Below, in pieces: positions 40,480 through 51,737 of a DNA stretch of 64,000 nt. The notes beneath the pieces are model-generated. The model was not told the origin of the DNA. It saw nothing but the letters and a program-made list of their open reading frames with translations, and made no database searches. Made by a program: the position numbers and the translations under genes. The DNA comes from Thalassobacillus cyri (GTDB lineage Bacteria; Bacillota; Bacilli; Bacillales; Halobacillaceae), in contig NZ_FNQR01000011.1 of assembly GCF_900107755.1 (NCBI RefSeq), positions 1 through 64,000 of the forward strand. The letters run 5' to 3'. How positions within the stretch are numbered: the first letter of the stretch is position 1; every line of letters begins with the position of its first letter.

Positions 40480-40831
40480 GGGACCGATATCACTGAAACA
40501 AATAGCTAGAGAAAAGGATCTATCTGAGCATTATTTGGAGCAGTTGGTTGCTCCTCTGCGAAATGCACGTTTAGTAAAAAGTGTCCGTGGAGCGTATGGA
40601 GGCTATATGCTGACTAAAGCGCCACATGAGATTACTGCAGGAGATGTTATTCGTGTGTTAGAAGGTCCTATCACTCCCGTAGAAGGGATCGAGGACGAGG
40701 AGCCAGCCAAGCAAGCTTTGTGGAAAAGAGTAAGGGATGCAGTGAAAGAAGTGTTGGATACCACGACTCTCGAAGATTTGAAAGATCATGTCGAGGATCA
40801 AACACAGGACGCATATATGTTTTATATTTAA
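40412..40831 (+). CDS. cymR: Rrf2 family cysteine metabolism repressor CymR
   Basis: Winged-helix repressor that controls sulfur and cysteine genes with CysK as co-repressor. The 139-aa protein begins MKISTKGRYGLTIMIELAKRYGEGPISLKQIA, with LSEHYLEQLVAPLRNARLVKSVRGAYGGYML as recognition helix and wing. It lacks the Fe-S cysteines of IscR, as CymR does. Start ATG 40412 lies inside the upstream membrane gene, with SD GAAGAAAGGTG. It heads cymR-iscS-mnmA. Confidence 0.94.
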   Translation: MKISTKGRYGLTIMIELAKRYGEGPISLKQIAREKDLSEHYLEQLVAPLRNARLVKSVRGAYGGYMLTKAPHEITAGDVIRVLEGPITPVEGIEDEEPAKQALWKRVRDAVKEVLDTTTLEDLKDHVEDQTQDAYMFYI

Positions 40832-40851
40832 TTTAAATGGAAGTGATTGGA

Positions 40852-41994
40852 ATGAAAGCAATATATTTAGATCATGCAGCCACTACTCCCATGCACCCAA
40901 AAGTGATTGAAAGTATGCTGCCTGTCTATCAGGATGTGTTCGGAAATCCTTCAAGTGTCCACCAGTTTGGCCGAAAGGCGAGGAGAATCCTTGATGAGGC
41001 GCGTCGTACCATAGCAAAAAGCATCGGAGCCAGTGAAAAAGAAATTATTTTTACAAGTAGTGGCACGGAAGCGGATAACCTTGCATTAATCGGAACAGCC
41101 CGCGCGAACAGGGGAAAAGGAGATCATGTCATCACAACGGCGATGGAACATCATGCAACGCTCCATGCTGCAAAGCAACTGGAAAAAGAAGGCTTCCGCG
41201 TCACTTATCTACACCCGGATAAATCTGGCCTCATTGGGATGGAAGAATTGGAAGCTGCTTTAACCGAGGATACGACGATCGTTTCAGTAATGACAGTCAA
41301 TAATGAAACGGGTATGATCCAGCCGATCAAGGAAATTGGCGAGCTTTTAGAAAAACATCAGGCTTATTTCCATACTGATGCGGTGCAGGCTTATGGAGTT
41401 CTGGATGTTAGTGTGGCAGCCATGAAAGTGGATATGCTCACTGTGTCAGGGCACAAAATCAACGGTCCTAAAGGAATCGGGTTCCTTTATGCAAAAGAGG
41501 GGACCCAGATGCAAACCTTGCACTATGGCGGTGAACAAGAGCGAAAACGACGCCCTGGCACTGAAAATCTTCCTGGTGTCAAAGGTTTGCAAACCGCAGT
41601 ACAAGTAATGCTGGAAGAACGAGAGTCCCGGATGGAAACCTATCATCGATATAAAAAGCTGTTTTTGGAAACCTTAGAAGATGAACAGATTGAATTCACA
41701 ATCAATGGAGAACTGGAAAATATGGCTCCGACCATCATTAATCTGAGTTTTCCAGGAATGAACGTTGAGACCATGTTGACTAATTTGGATCTGGCAGGTG
41801 TAGCTGCTTCGAGTGGCAGTGCCTGTACAGCTGGATCTGTAGAGCCCTCTCATGTGCTTTCAGCGATGTATGGCAAAGAAGATGCCAGAACGATTAATTC
41901 GATACGGTTCAGTTTTGGAATGGCAAACAACGAAGAGAATGTAGTCGACGCAGCCAAAAAAATCAGCCAGGTGATTAAACGGTTGAGTGAATGA
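40852..41994 (+). CDS. iscS: Cysteine desulfurase (IscS/YrvO)
   Basis: PLP enzyme that delivers sulfur from cysteine, here probably for MnmA-dependent tRNA thiolation and Fe-S needs. The 380-aa protein has MKAIYLDHAATTPMHPKV, the PLP lysine in TVSGHKINGPKGIGFLY, and the active-site cysteine in SSGSACTAGSVEPSHVL. ATG 40852 agrees with family starts. The gene immediately downstream is mnmA, its known partner in B. subtilis. Confidence 0.96.
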   Translation: MKAIYLDHAATTPMHPKVIESMLPVYQDVFGNPSSVHQFGRKARRILDEARRTIAKSIGASEKEIIFTSSGTEADNLALIGTARANRGKGDHVITTAMEHHATLHAAKQLEKEGFRVTYLHPDKSGLIGMEELEAALTEDTTIVSVMTVNNETGMIQPIKEIGELLEKHQAYFHTDAVQAYGVLDVSVAAMKVDMLTVSGHKINGPKGIGFLYAKEGTQMQTLHYGGEQERKRRPGTENLPGVKGLQTAVQVMLEERESRMETYHRYKKLFLETLEDEQIEFTINGELENMAPTIINLSFPGMNVETMLTNLDLAGVAASSGSACTAGSVEPSHVLSAMYGKEDARTINSIRFSFGMANNEENVVDAAKKISQVIKRLSE

Positions 41995-42005
41995 TAGAAG
42001 CATGA

Positions 42006-43133
<1,128 letters not shown>

Positions 43134-43155
43134 GAGCAAGAAAATGTTCAACTAA

Positions 43156-43195
43156 GACCATGCATGGCAGGATGCGCGCATGGTCTTTTCTCATG
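43156..43195 (+). terminator. Terminator after mnmA
   Basis: GACCATGC pairs with GCATGGTC, followed by TTTTCT. Confidence 0.75.
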
Positions 43196-43217
43196 TGAAG
43201 AAAGGAAGGGATACGAT

Positions 43218-43883
43218 ATGGATAAGTTGGCTAAAGGTATCGAAGAGATGAAACAACAGAATTTAGAGCAGGCTGCTAAATGGTTCACAGAAGCGATTGA
43301 AGATAATCCGGAGGAACCATTAGGTTATATCAATTTTGGTAACTTATTGTTGCATATGAAAGATTATGAACGAGCACAGCGCTTTTTTGAGCGGGCGATA
43401 GAAAAAGACAGCCACGCGGCTACCGCCTATTATGGTTTAGGAAACACCTTTTACGAACAAGAGGATTATAGCAGGGCTCAGGAGCAATTTTTACGTGCAA
43501 TTGAAGAGGGCTTGAATGAAGCAGATGTCCATTTCATGATGGGAATGACGTTCATCCATCAGGAGCATTACCGTCTTGCATTGCCTTATTTAATGACAGC
43601 AGCTGAAATAGATGAAAATGATATTGATATACAATTCCAATATGGGCTGTGTCTGGCACAAAATGAAGATATCGAGCACGCAGAGCAACAGATGAATCAT
43701 GTGCTACAATTAGAACCAAATCATAGTGATGCCTATTATAACCTTGGTGTGATTGCATTGTACAAGGAAGATGTAGACAAGGCACTTGCCAAGTTTAATC
43801 AGGCCTTGGAGATCCAGCCGGAACACATGCTCGCGGCCAATGGTAAAAAACAGATAGAAAATATGTTAGACAACCAAAGCTAG
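43218..43883 (+). CDS. Tetratricopeptide repeat protein (YrrB-like)
   Basis: A 221-aa protein built almost wholly of about six TPR units, each with the usual A-x8-Y/F pattern (AAKWFTEAIEDNPEEPLGYINFGN, AQRFFERAIEKDSHAATAYYGLGN, and so on). It has no signal peptide, so it is a cytoplasmic protein-binding scaffold; partner unknown. ATG 43218 has SD AAAGGAAGGG; the longer frame from 43164 runs through the mnmA terminator and is rejected. It sits between mnmA and recD2 as in B. subtilis. Confidence 0.92.
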   Translation: MDKLAKGIEEMKQQNLEQAAKWFTEAIEDNPEEPLGYINFGNLLLHMKDYERAQRFFERAIEKDSHAATAYYGLGNTFYEQEDYSRAQEQFLRAIEEGLNEADVHFMMGMTFIHQEHYRLALPYLMTAAEIDENDIDIQFQYGLCLAQNEDIEHAEQQMNHVLQLEPNHSDAYYNLGVIALYKEDVDKALAKFNQALEIQPEHMLAANGKKQIENMLDNQS

Positions 43884-43908
43884 GCAGGAAAGGAGAAAAC
43901 GGATAGCA

Positions 43909-46224
43909 ATGGAAACGATTGACGATAAGCAGCAGCTTGAATCAGGTTATATTAAAGGTACGCTGAACCGGATGATCTTTCATAATGAGTCCGAACATTT
44001 TTCCATTGCTTCCGTCCGTATCAAAGATACGAATGAACCAATAGAAGAAAAGGACGTCGTAATCAAGGGACATTTTTCTCCTTTAGAAGAGGGGGAAAGC
44101 TATTTATTTCAAGGAAAAATAGAGCAGCACCCTAAGTTTGGGCAACAATACCAAATTGATTTTTACCGCAGGGTGCTGCCTGAATCAAAAGATGGACTGA
44201 TCGCATACTTATCCAGTGATTTGTTCCAGGGCATTGGTAAAAAAACAGCGGAAAAAATTTATCAAACCCTTGGGAACCAAGCTGTGAACTCCATCCTGAA
44301 CGATAAAAATGTATTAGATAATGTCCCAGGTATGAAGAAAGAACAGGCTGACCGTTTATATCATGCATTGAAAGAACACCAAGGTTTTGAACACGTCGTT
44401 ATTCATGTGTCGCAATATGGATTCGGATTGAAAATGGCTCAAAAGATTTATGAGGTGTTCAAAGATGAAAGCCTCTCTATCCTTCAGGAAGATCCTTATC
44501 AGCTTGTATTCCATGTGGAGGGATTTGGTTTTCACCGGGCTGATGAAGTAGCCCGAGTAAACCAGGTACCCTTCGATCATCCGACACGGATCAGGGCTGC
44601 ATGTCTATATATTCTTCAACAAAGTTATCAGACTGGTCATGTTTACTTACCTACCCGTGATGTATTGGAAAGCCTTGACCGGCTTCTGAATGGCAGCCAG
44701 CAGGGAATCACTTTTGATCATCTCTCCCAACAACTGATTCAAATGGGCGAGGAAGGGGTGGTGAGGATCGAAACGGATCGTATTTATCTTCCTTCCTTGT
44801 TTCATGCAGAAAATGGCTTTTGCCATCAGTTAGATCGGATAACAGCAGAAAAAATGGATGCTGATTATACACAAGCGGAGTTATTGAAGATTATCGGCTC
44901 AGTAGAAGAAGAAGAATCACTTAGTTATGGGCAGGATCAATTCCAGGCCATTGAAAAATCATTACAATCGAAAGTGATGATTTTGACAGGGGGTCCAGGT
45001 ACGGGGAAGACGACGGTTATCAAAGGAATCATCCGGGCCTATGCCGAATTGAATGAGTTATCGCTTAACCCGGATGATTATGATCAGGATGAACCTTTTC
45101 CATTTATATTGACTGCGCCTACCGGCAGAGCTGCCAAACGGATGACAGAATCAACTGGTTTACCGGCAAGAACGGTTCACCGCCTACTTGGCTGGGATGG
45201 TAAAAATTCTTTTGAAAAGAACCAAAATAATCAGTTGGAAGGCAAAGTTCTTATTGTTGACGAATTTTCCATGGTGGATATTTGGCTGGCTAACCAATTA
45301 TTCCGAGCTATACCGAAAGATATGCAAGTACTGGTCGTAGGTGATGAAGATCAGCTGCCTTCAGTCGGACCAGGGCAGGTCTTGACAGATATGCTAGGTT
45401 CGGAGCAGTTGCCTTATGTCCAGCTGCAGGAGGTTTACCGCCAAAAAGAGGGCTCACGTATCATTCAATTGGCTCACGAAATTAAAAATGACAATTGTAC
45501 CTCACAATCCTTGAAAAAAGAGCGAGACTTCACCTTTATTGACGCCAAAGAACATCAGTTAGTGGATGTAGTGACACATATAGTAAAACGCGCTATCGAT
45601 AAAGGGATTGAACCTCGTGAAATACAAGTGCTTGCTCCCATGTACCGAACACAGGTAGGCATCAACAAATTGAATGAAGAGATTCAATTGTTAGTTAATC
45701 CCCCTAGTAAACAAAAACGTGATATAAAGTTCAAAGAGCTTGTCTACAGAACGGGTGATAAAGTGATTCAACTAGTCAATCAGCCGGAGGACGGTGTCTA
45801 TAATGGGGATATTGGAGAAATTGTTGCCATTTTCAGAGAAGATGAGAATGTTGATCAGGTAGAACAGGTAGTAATAGATTTTGACGGAAAAGAAGTTGTC
45901 TACCCTAAGAAAGACCTGACTAACATCACGCATGCCTATTGCACTTCTATCCACAAATCCCAGGGCTCTGAATTTTCGATTGTCATTCTGCCAGTGGTTC
46001 GCAGCTACCGTCGGATGCTGCGTAAAAATCTTTTATATACTGCTATTACAAGAAGCAAGCAATCGTTGATTATTTGTGGAGATAAACAAGCTTTTTTAGA
46101 AGGAGTCAAAACTGAGGATACAAACCTTCGCTACACGCAGTTGAAAGAAAAACTGATGGAGAACAACGCTACACCAATACCAGACGAGGAAGAAGAAGAG
46201 ATTTCTCCTTATGACTTTATGTGA
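43909..46224 (+). CDS. recD2: ATP-dependent DNA helicase RecD2
   Basis: SF1B 5'-3' helicase of the RecD2 type (771 aa), acting without RecBC in replication and repair. N-terminal OB/HhH region (GIGKKTAEKIYQTLG, NVPGMKKEQADRLY), Walker A LTGGPGTGKTTVIKG, motif II VDEFSMVD, motif III GDEDQLPSVGPG, and C-terminal motifs AYCTSIHKSQGSEF and LYTAITRSKQ. SD AGGAAAGGAG precedes ATG 43909. Confidence 0.96.
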   Translation: METIDDKQQLESGYIKGTLNRMIFHNESEHFSIASVRIKDTNEPIEEKDVVIKGHFSPLEEGESYLFQGKIEQHPKFGQQYQIDFYRRVLPESKDGLIAYLSSDLFQGIGKKTAEKIYQTLGNQAVNSILNDKNVLDNVPGMKKEQADRLYHALKEHQGFEHVVIHVSQYGFGLKMAQKIYEVFKDESLSILQEDPYQLVFHVEGFGFHRADEVARVNQVPFDHPTRIRAACLYILQQSYQTGHVYLPTRDVLESLDRLLNGSQQGITFDHLSQQLIQMGEEGVVRIETDRIYLPSLFHAENGFCHQLDRITAEKMDADYTQAELLKIIGSVEEEESLSYGQDQFQAIEKSLQSKVMILTGGPGTGKTTVIKGIIRAYAELNELSLNPDDYDQDEPFPFILTAPTGRAAKRMTESTGLPARTVHRLLGWDGKNSFEKNQNNQLEGKVLIVDEFSMVDIWLANQLFRAIPKDMQVLVVGDEDQLPSVGPGQVLTDMLGSEQLPYVQLQEVYRQKEGSRIIQLAHEIKNDNCTSQSLKKERDFTFIDAKEHQLVDVVTHIVKRAIDKGIEPREIQVLAPMYRTQVGINKLNEEIQLLVNPPSKQKRDIKFKELVYRTGDKVIQLVNQPEDGVYNGDIGEIVAIFREDENVDQVEQVVIDFDGKEVVYPKKDLTNITHAYCTSIHKSQGSEFSIVILPVVRSYRRMLRKNLLYTAITRSKQSLIICGDKQAFLEGVKTEDTNLRYTQLKEKLMENNATPIPDEEEEEISPYDFM

Positions 46225-46247
46225 ACAGCATAGGTGGAGGTTGTAGG

Positions 46248-46312
46248 GATTACTCTCAATATAAGAATGGTACCCAGTAAGCCAAATTCCGGGCACTGGA
46301 GAGTATTTCTAT
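46248..46312 (+). terminator. Possible terminator hairpin after recD2
   Basis: TTACTCTC pairs with GAGAGTA and an inner CCAGT pairs with ACTGG, then TTTCT. The stem is interrupted, so function is uncertain. Confidence 0.4.
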
Positions 46313-46365
46313 GTATATTTGAAGCTTTGCCGGGACATGATAGGGGCTAAAAAGGAGTTTTTCTC

Positions 46366-46542
46366 TTGATTTGCCCTAACTGTCAGCGAAAAGATATTGG
46401 AAAAGTTGGTACCAACCAGTACTATTGCTGGAATTGCTATATTGAATTATCCTATGAAAATGGCAGAATGAACGTCCATCAGATTGAAGAAGACGGCAGC
46501 CTCAGTTCCCTTAATGACCTTTTCTTCCAGGAAGCAGAGTAA
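46366..46542 (+). CDS. Small zinc-ribbon-like protein, 58 aa
   Basis: Short gene starting with TTG 46366, eight or nine bases after a clear SD (AAAAGGAG at 46349-46356). The product begins MICPNCQRKDIGKVG and has two CxxC pairs, Cys3/Cys6 and Cys21/Cys24 (CWNC), so it likely binds one zinc; the rest is acidic. It ends two bases before the start of the AI-2E family permease gene, implying coupled expression. Function unknown; a nucleic-acid or protein-binding ribbon is the simplest guess. Confidence 0.8.
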   Translation: MICPNCQRKDIGKVGTNQYYCWNCYIELSYENGRMNVHQIEEDGSLSSLNDLFFQEAE

Positions 46543-46543
46543 A

Positions 46544-47605
46544 ATGGAAGAGAAAATCAGACGCGCATTGTATCGTTTTGTGCTGCTGATCTTTATACTA
46601 TTAAGTCTATTCTTGCTTGCGAAGCTGTTTCCTTACTACAACGGGTTGTTAGTCGGAATCTGGAAGGTACTCACCCCTTTCTTGATTGCAGGGTTTATTG
46701 CTTTTCTACTTCATCCTATCGTCGAAAAGTTACATGAACGCCACCTTCCTCGCTGGATAGCGATACTGGTAATCTTCTTTATATTTTTTGCTGGAGTGGG
46801 GTATGGATTATATAAAGGAATACCCCGGTTAATCCATCAATTGAAAGACTTGAATGCACAAATCCCGGAATTCGCCGAAGGTTACCGGAATTTAATATTA
46901 CAAATCTACCAGCAAACATCGGACTTGCCGGAAAGCTTTCATGATCAATTGACCGAAATCCTTTATCAAATGGAAACTTGGACCAATGAGCGTGTCACCA
47001 TGCTGATTGCGAGCTTTAGTGGTATCGTGGAAGTGCTTGTTATTGCAGCAGTCATTCCTGTATTGACGTTTTACTTTTTAAAGGATATCGAACGAATTAA
47101 GGACGCTTGCAAAAAGCTGACTCCAAAACGCTTCCATTTTGAAGGTAAGACGCTGGTACAGGATATCAGTGTCTCTTTAGGGGGCTATATTCGTGGCCAA
47201 TTCATCGTATGCCTATTCGTAGGGGGTCTGTCTTTTCTTGGTTTTTGGCTGATTGGGATCAAGTATCCTTTACTTTTAGGGGTAATTGTCGGGGCAACGA
47301 ATATCATACCGTATTTCGGCCCTCTGATCGGTGCCTTTCCAGCTGTCATTATCGCGCTGACTACCTCTGTGAATATGGTAGCCTATGTTCTTATTACAAT
47401 CATTGTAGTACAGGTGATCGAAGGGAATTTGTTATCACCTTATATTGTAGGGAAGAGTATTCATATCCACCCGATATTGATCATCCTTGCATTGCTGGTA
47501 GGGGAAGAAACGGCAGGGATATTAGGAATGATTCTTGCAGTGCCGATTCTCACCTGTATCAAGGTGATTGTGGAGCATATATGGAGAGCAAGGACTACCC
47601 ATTGA
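46544..47605 (+). CDS. AI-2E family transporter (YrrI-like permease)
   Basis: A 353-aa membrane protein with about eight hydrophobic segments, including VLTPFLIAGFIAFLLHPIVEKL and GVIVGATNIIPYFGPLIGAFPA, the latter typical of the AI-2E/PerM superfamily. The substrate is unknown; some family members export autoinducer-2, others are sodium/proton antiporters. I place the start at ATG 46544 (MEEKIRRALYRF), right after the zinc-ribbon stop, rather than in-frame 46484 inside that gene. The stop overlaps the -35 of the alaS promoter. Confidence 0.88.
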   Translation: MEEKIRRALYRFVLLIFILLSLFLLAKLFPYYNGLLVGIWKVLTPFLIAGFIAFLLHPIVEKLHERHLPRWIAILVIFFIFFAGVGYGLYKGIPRLIHQLKDLNAQIPEFAEGYRNLILQIYQQTSDLPESFHDQLTEILYQMETWTNERVTMLIASFSGIVEVLVIAAVIPVLTFYFLKDIERIKDACKKLTPKRFHFEGKTLVQDISVSLGGYIRGQFIVCLFVGGLSFLGFWLIGIKYPLLLGVIVGATNIIPYFGPLIGAFPAVIIALTTSVNMVAYVLITIIVVQVIEGNLLSPYIVGKSIHIHPILIILALLVGEETAGILGMILAVPILTCIKVIVEHIWRARTTH

Positions 47606-47630
47606 CATCTCTTGGATATTTATCTATAAT
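47602..47630 (+). promoter_or_regulatory. Consensus sigma-A promoter for the alaS T-box transcript
   Basis: TTGACA at 47602-47607 and TATAAT at 47625-47630 with a 17-base spacer; the -35 overlaps the stop codon of the preceding gene. Confidence 0.88.
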
Positions 47631-47659
47631 AACGCATATCCAAATCAAAATGTTATCGA

Positions 47660-47893
47660 AATATGTAGAAGGAAATGAGTATGCAGCAGACCATCTTTAA
47701 GAGAAGGATTTCCCTGGCTGAAAGAGATCCTGGATGAAGGGCTGCGGAAGCTATTCCAGAGTGCGGTTAATTCCCGCCGGCAGCGCACCGTTATCAAGCG
47801 TCCAAGGTGATGGAGTTCTACTCCATAATCAGGGTGGTACCGCGGAAATCATAACCCGTCCCTGCTCAATACGAGCATGGACGGGTTTTTTTA
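47660..47893 (+). promoter_or_regulatory. T-box riboswitch, Ala-specific, upstream of alaS
   Basis: Stem I around 47670-47760 with specifier loop GGAAGCTA giving codon GCT at 47750-47752 (Ala); T-box motif AGGGTGGTACCGCG with TGGT at 47835-47838, matching tRNA-Ala with A73; terminator AACCCGTCC/GGACGGGTT at 47854-47892 followed by T. It should raise alaS readthrough when uncharged tRNA-Ala accumulates. Confidence 0.9.
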
Positions 47894-47912
47894 TACGATA
47901 AGGAGGAAATGA

Positions 47913-50543
47913 ATGATGAAAAAACTGACATCAGCACAAGTACGTCAAATGTATCTGGACTTCTTCAATGAAAAAGGGCACCGGACTGAACCGAGTGCTT
48001 CCCTTGTTCCCCATGAAGATCCGTCTTTACTATGGATCAACAGCGGGGTAGCAACTTTGAAAAAGTACTTTGACGGCCGGGTCATTCCTGAGAACCCACG
48101 GATTGTCAATGCTCAAAAATCAATTCGAACCAATGACATTGAGAATGTTGGTAAAACTGCACGTCACCACACGTTCTTTGAAATGCTCGGAAATTTCTCA
48201 ATAGGTGATTACTTTAAAGAAGAAGCAATAAAATGGGGGTGGGAATTCCTTACAAGCCCTGAGTGGATTGGATTTGAGGAAGAACGTTTATCTGTTACTG
48301 TCCATCCCGAAGATGATGAAGCATACAGTATCTGGAAAGGCATAGTTGGTATTCCTGAAGAGCGCATCATCCGCCTGGAAGAGAATTTCTGGGATATCGG
48401 GGAAGGGCCAAGTGGCCCAAACACGGAAATTTTCTTCGACCGTGGAGAAAAATATGGTAATGACCCGAACGACCCTGAATTATATCCTGGGGGAGAAAAT
48501 GAACGTTACTTAGAAATATGGAATCTTGTATTTTCCCAATTCAATCATAACCCTGATGATACCTATACACCTTTACCGAAGAAGAATATTGATACAGGAA
48601 TGGGCTTGGAACGTATGGTATGTGTCATCCAGGATACCCCGACAAACTTTGAAACGGATTTATTCCTGCCTATCATTAAGGAAACAGAGAAGCTTGCCAA
48701 TGTAAAGTATGGGCAACACAGCGACTATGATGTAGCATTTAAAGTAATTGCCGATCACATCCGTACGGTGGCATTTGCGGTAGGAGATGGAGCACTGCCT
48801 TCCAATGAAGGGCGAGGATATGTTTTACGTCGTCTTTTGCGCCGCGCAGTAAGATTTGCAAAGCAAATCGGTATCCATGAGCCATTCATGTATAAGCTGG
48901 TTCCTCAGGTTGCTCAAATCATGATCGATTTCTACCCGGAAGTGAACGAAAAGCAATCATTCATCCAAAATGTAATTAAAACAGAAGAAGAGCGTTTTCA
49001 TGAAACATTGAATGACGGGCTGGTGATTCTGTCAGACATCATCAAGGATGAAACGAAAAAGGGGAGCAATGTGTTCCCTGGAACAGAAGTTTTCCGTTTA
49101 TATGATACCTACGGTTTTCCGAAGGAATTGACAGAGGAATATGTTGAAGAAGCCGGATTTACCATTGACGAAGAAGGCTTCCAGGCAGAAATGGAAAAGC
49201 AGCGTGAACGCGCCAGAAGTGCTCGCCAGAAGTCGGATTCCATGCAAATTCAGGAAGGCGTGCTTGGAGATGTTCAGGTAGACAGTGAATTTGTCGGATA
49301 TGAAAACTTACATGTAAAAGCAACAGTTGTTGAACTGATTAAAGGGAAAACATTTGCAGACACTGTTGAGTCAGGAGAGAGGGCTTATATTTTTCTGGAT
49401 AAAACTCCTTTTTACGCAGAAAGCGGTGGGCAAATCGCTGATAAAGGTGTTATGAAAAATAATGAGGTTGTCATTGAAGTGCAGAATGTACAAAAGGCAC
49501 CTAATGGACAACATATGCATGAAGTAGTGGTCAAGGAAGGTACGCTGACAAAAGGTGCAGTAGTGGAAGCAACTGTAGATCAATCTTCTCGTTCATTTGT
49601 GGTAAAAAACCATACGGCGACTCACTTGCTGCATCAAGCATTGAAGGATGTACTCGGTGATCATGTTAATCAAGCTGGTTCACTTGTGGCGCCAGACCGT
49701 CTTCGCTTTGACTTTTCACATTTCGGGTCTGTATCGGAAGATGAATTGCATAAAATTGAAGAAATCGTCAATCAGAAAGTCTGGGATTCCATTCCTGTAA
49801 AAATAGAATATAATTCCTTACAGGAAGCAAAGGAAAAAGGTGCCATGGCATTATTCGGTGAAAAATACGGAGATGAAGTCCGTGTCGTTCAAGTAGGTGA
49901 TTACAGTCTTGAGCTTTGCGGTGGCTGTCATGTACTTAATACGGCCGAAATCGGATTGTTTAAAGTTGTCTCCGAGACAGGAATCGGGGCAGGTACCCGA
50001 CGTATTGAAGCAGTTACAGCAAAAGGCGCATATCAATATATGAATGGGAAAGAGATACTCCTTAAGGATGCTGCTGAACGTCTGAAAACAAAACCTGAAC
50101 AAGTGCCTGAACGAATCGATGCGCTTCATCAGGAGCTGAAAGCCGAACAAAGGGAGAAGGAATCCCTGGCTGGTAAGCTTTCCAATTTGGAAGCTAGCTC
50201 AATTCTGAATGAAGTGGAAGAAGTGAATGGCATCCAAGTGCTCGCGAAGCAGGTAGACGTCAAAGATGCCAACAGTTTGCGAAACATGATGGATGAGCTA
50301 AAGCAAAAATTAAACTCAGGAATTATCCTGTTAGCAGCTGCAAATGGTGAAAAGGTACAATTAATTGCAGGAGTTTCCAAAGACCTTATCGAAGATGGTT
50401 ATCATGCAGGAAAATTGATCAAAGAAGCTGCAGCTCGCTGCGGCGGCGGTGGTGGTGGACGTCCAGATATGGCGCAAGCCGGGGGGAAAGACCCTTCAAA
50501 AATTGGTGACGCCCTTCAGTATGCAAAAGAATACGTCCAATAA
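47913..50543 (+). CDS. alaS: Alanyl-tRNA synthetase
   Basis: Class II synthetase with editing (876 aa). Catalytic domain at the N-terminus ([55 protein letters not shown]), editing domain with zinc ligands [11 protein letters not shown] and CGGCH, and the C-Ala domain ending with [28 protein letters not shown] at 47900-47906 serves ATG 47913 or 47916; family alignment slightly favours the latter. Confidence 0.97.
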   Translation: MMKKLTSAQVRQMYLDFFNEKGHRTEPSASLVPHEDPSLLWINSGVATLKKYFDGRVIPENPRIVNAQKSIRTNDIENVGKTARHHTFFEMLGNFSIGDYFKEEAIKWGWEFLTSPEWIGFEEERLSVTVHPEDDEAYSIWKGIVGIPEERIIRLEENFWDIGEGPSGPNTEIFFDRGEKYGNDPNDPELYPGGENERYLEIWNLVFSQFNHNPDDTYTPLPKKNIDTGMGLERMVCVIQDTPTNFETDLFLPIIKETEKLANVKYGQHSDYDVAFKVIADHIRTVAFAVGDGALPSNEGRGYVLRRLLRRAVRFAKQIGIHEPFMYKLVPQVAQIMIDFYPEVNEKQSFIQNVIKTEEERFHETLNDGLVILSDIIKDETKKGSNVFPGTEVFRLYDTYGFPKELTEEYVEEAGFTIDEEGFQAEMEKQRERARSARQKSDSMQIQEGVLGDVQVDSEFVGYENLHVKATVVELIKGKTFADTVESGERAYIFLDKTPFYAESGGQIADKGVMKNNEVVIEVQNVQKAPNGQHMHEVVVKEGTLTKGAVVEATVDQSSRSFVVKNHTATHLLHQALKDVLGDHVNQAGSLVAPDRLRFDFSHFGSVSEDELHKIEEIVNQKVWDSIPVKIEYNSLQEAKEKGAMALFGEKYGDEVRVVQVGDYSLELCGGCHVLNTAEIGLFKVVSETGIGAGTRRIEAVTAKGAYQYMNGKEILLKDAAERLKTKPEQVPERIDALHQELKAEQREKESLAGKLSNLEASSILNEVEEVNGIQVLAKQVDVKDANSLRNMMDELKQKLNSGIILLAAANGEKVQLIAGVSKDLIEDGYHAGKLIKEAAARCGGGGGGRPDMAQAGGKDPSKIGDALQYAKEYVQ

Positions 50544-50615
50544 GCTCCTATGTTTTTCAAACTCCTGAATTAAGTATATAATGGAGTAAATCATAAAAAA
50601 GTGCGAGGTGTTAAG

Positions 50616-50882
50616 ATGAGTTCAATGGACAAGACCATGAAGTTTAATTTTTCAGAGGAGCCGTTCGATCAGGATGTACAATCCGTCCTTCTTTCGGTGC
50701 ACGAAGCACTGAAAGAAAAAGGCTATAATCCGATCAACCAAATAGTCGGCTACCTGCTTTCCGGGGATCCAGCGTATATTCCTCGCCACAAAGATGCCAG
50801 AAACTTAATCAGGAAAATGGAACGGGACGAATTAATTGAAGAGCTGGTGAAATACTATTTGGAGGGAAATAAAGATAAATAA
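50616..50882 (+). CDS. IreB family regulatory phosphoprotein (YrzL)
   Basis: An 88-aa protein, [16 protein letters not shown]..., matching the DUF965/IreB family. In Enterococcus IreB is phosphorylated by the PASTA kinase IreK and affects cephalosporin resistance; N-terminal Thr/Ser residues here could be targets. ATG 50616 has SD GCGAGGTG; the upstream in-frame GTG overlaps that SD. It directly abuts ruvX, in the conserved alaS-ireB-ruvX-DUF1292 order. Confidence 0.92.
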   Translation: MSSMDKTMKFNFSEEPFDQDVQSVLLSVHEALKEKGYNPINQIVGYLLSGDPAYIPRHKDARNLIRKMERDELIEELVKYYLEGNKDK

Positions 50883-51299
50883 ATGAAAACGATGGGATTA
50901 GATGTCGGAGAAAAAACAATCGGAGTAGCAGTCTCCGACGGATTAGGCTGGACTGCACAAGGGATAACTACGCTCAAGTGGACAGAGCCTGATTTTGACA
51001 CAGCACATGGGGCCTTGAAGAAACTCATCGAGGAACATGACGTTTCTAAGATGGTCATCGGCCTTCCGAAGAATATGAATGGCACGGTGGGTCCCAGAGG
51101 TGAAGCCAGCAAGGATTTTGGTGTGAAAATTGAAGAAGCTTTCGAAATCCCTGTTGTTTTCTGGGACGAAAGATTGACAACAATGGCTGCTGAACGTGTG
51201 TTATTGAATGCGGATGTCAGCAGGAAGAAAAGAAAAAAAGTAATTGATAAAATGGCAGCCGGCATTATTTTACAGAGCTACCTAGATGCCAATCAATAA
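50883..51299 (+). CDS. ruvX: YqgF/RuvX family nuclease
   Basis: A 138-aa RNase H-fold protein annotated as putative Holliday junction resolvase, also implicated in 16S rRNA 5'-end maturation. Motifs: [19 protein letters not shown] with the first catalytic Asp, [16 protein letters not shown], and [21 protein letters not shown] 50883 directly follows the ireB stop, so it is translationally coupled. Confidence 0.93.
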   Translation: MKTMGLDVGEKTIGVAVSDGLGWTAQGITTLKWTEPDFDTAHGALKKLIEEHDVSKMVIGLPKNMNGTVGPRGEASKDFGVKIEEAFEIPVVFWDERLTTMAAERVLLNADVSRKKRKKVIDKMAAGIILQSYLDANQ

Positions 51300-51313
51300 A
51301 GGAGTGGATTTTC

Positions 51314-51595
51314 ATGGCTTTAGAAGAACAAGAGCGAATTATTATCCCTGATGAGAATGGGGAAGAACATTTATTTGAAGTATTATTCACCTTTGATGTA
51401 GACGAGACCAACCATTCTTATATCGCTGTCGTTCCAGCTGAACAGAAAGACGAAGAAGAAGTTGAAGTATTCGCTTTCCGTTACGAGGAAAAAGAAGGGG
51501 ACGATGATGATTTGGCGTTATACCAAATTGAGACCGACGAAGAGTGGAATATGGTAGAAGAAACTTTGAACACATTGACTGAAGAGAACGAGTAA
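51314..51595 (+). CDS. DUF1292 family protein (YrzB)
   Basis: A 93-aa acidic protein with IIIPDENGEEHLFEVLFTFDVDE and ALYQIETDEEWNMVEETLNTL, typical of DUF1292. Function unknown. It closes the alaS-downstream cluster and is followed by a strong terminator. SD AAAGGAGTGG precedes ATG 51314. Confidence 0.9.
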   Translation: MALEEQERIIIPDENGEEHLFEVLFTFDVDETNHSYIAVVPAEQKDEEEVEVFAFRYEEKEGDDDDLALYQIETDEEWNMVEETLNTLTEENE

Positions 51596-51603
51596 GGATT
51601 CGA

Positions 51604-51634
51604 CACGCTTCCTGATAGGAAGCGTGTTTTTTTA
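51604..51634 (+). terminator. Terminator after the DUF1292 gene
   Basis: ACACGCTTCCT pairs with AGGAAGCGTGT over gat, followed by seven T. A -10-like TATAAT near 51702 in the following gap probably drives mltG. Confidence 0.92.
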
Positions 51635-51737
51635 ATGCCTTCAAGTCCGGTCTGTTGCCCCTTTGTTCATTTCACCGTAGAAAATATGGTGCTTTTTGTA
51701 GTATAATGTACCGGATGGATTTAAGGAGGATGGGGCA

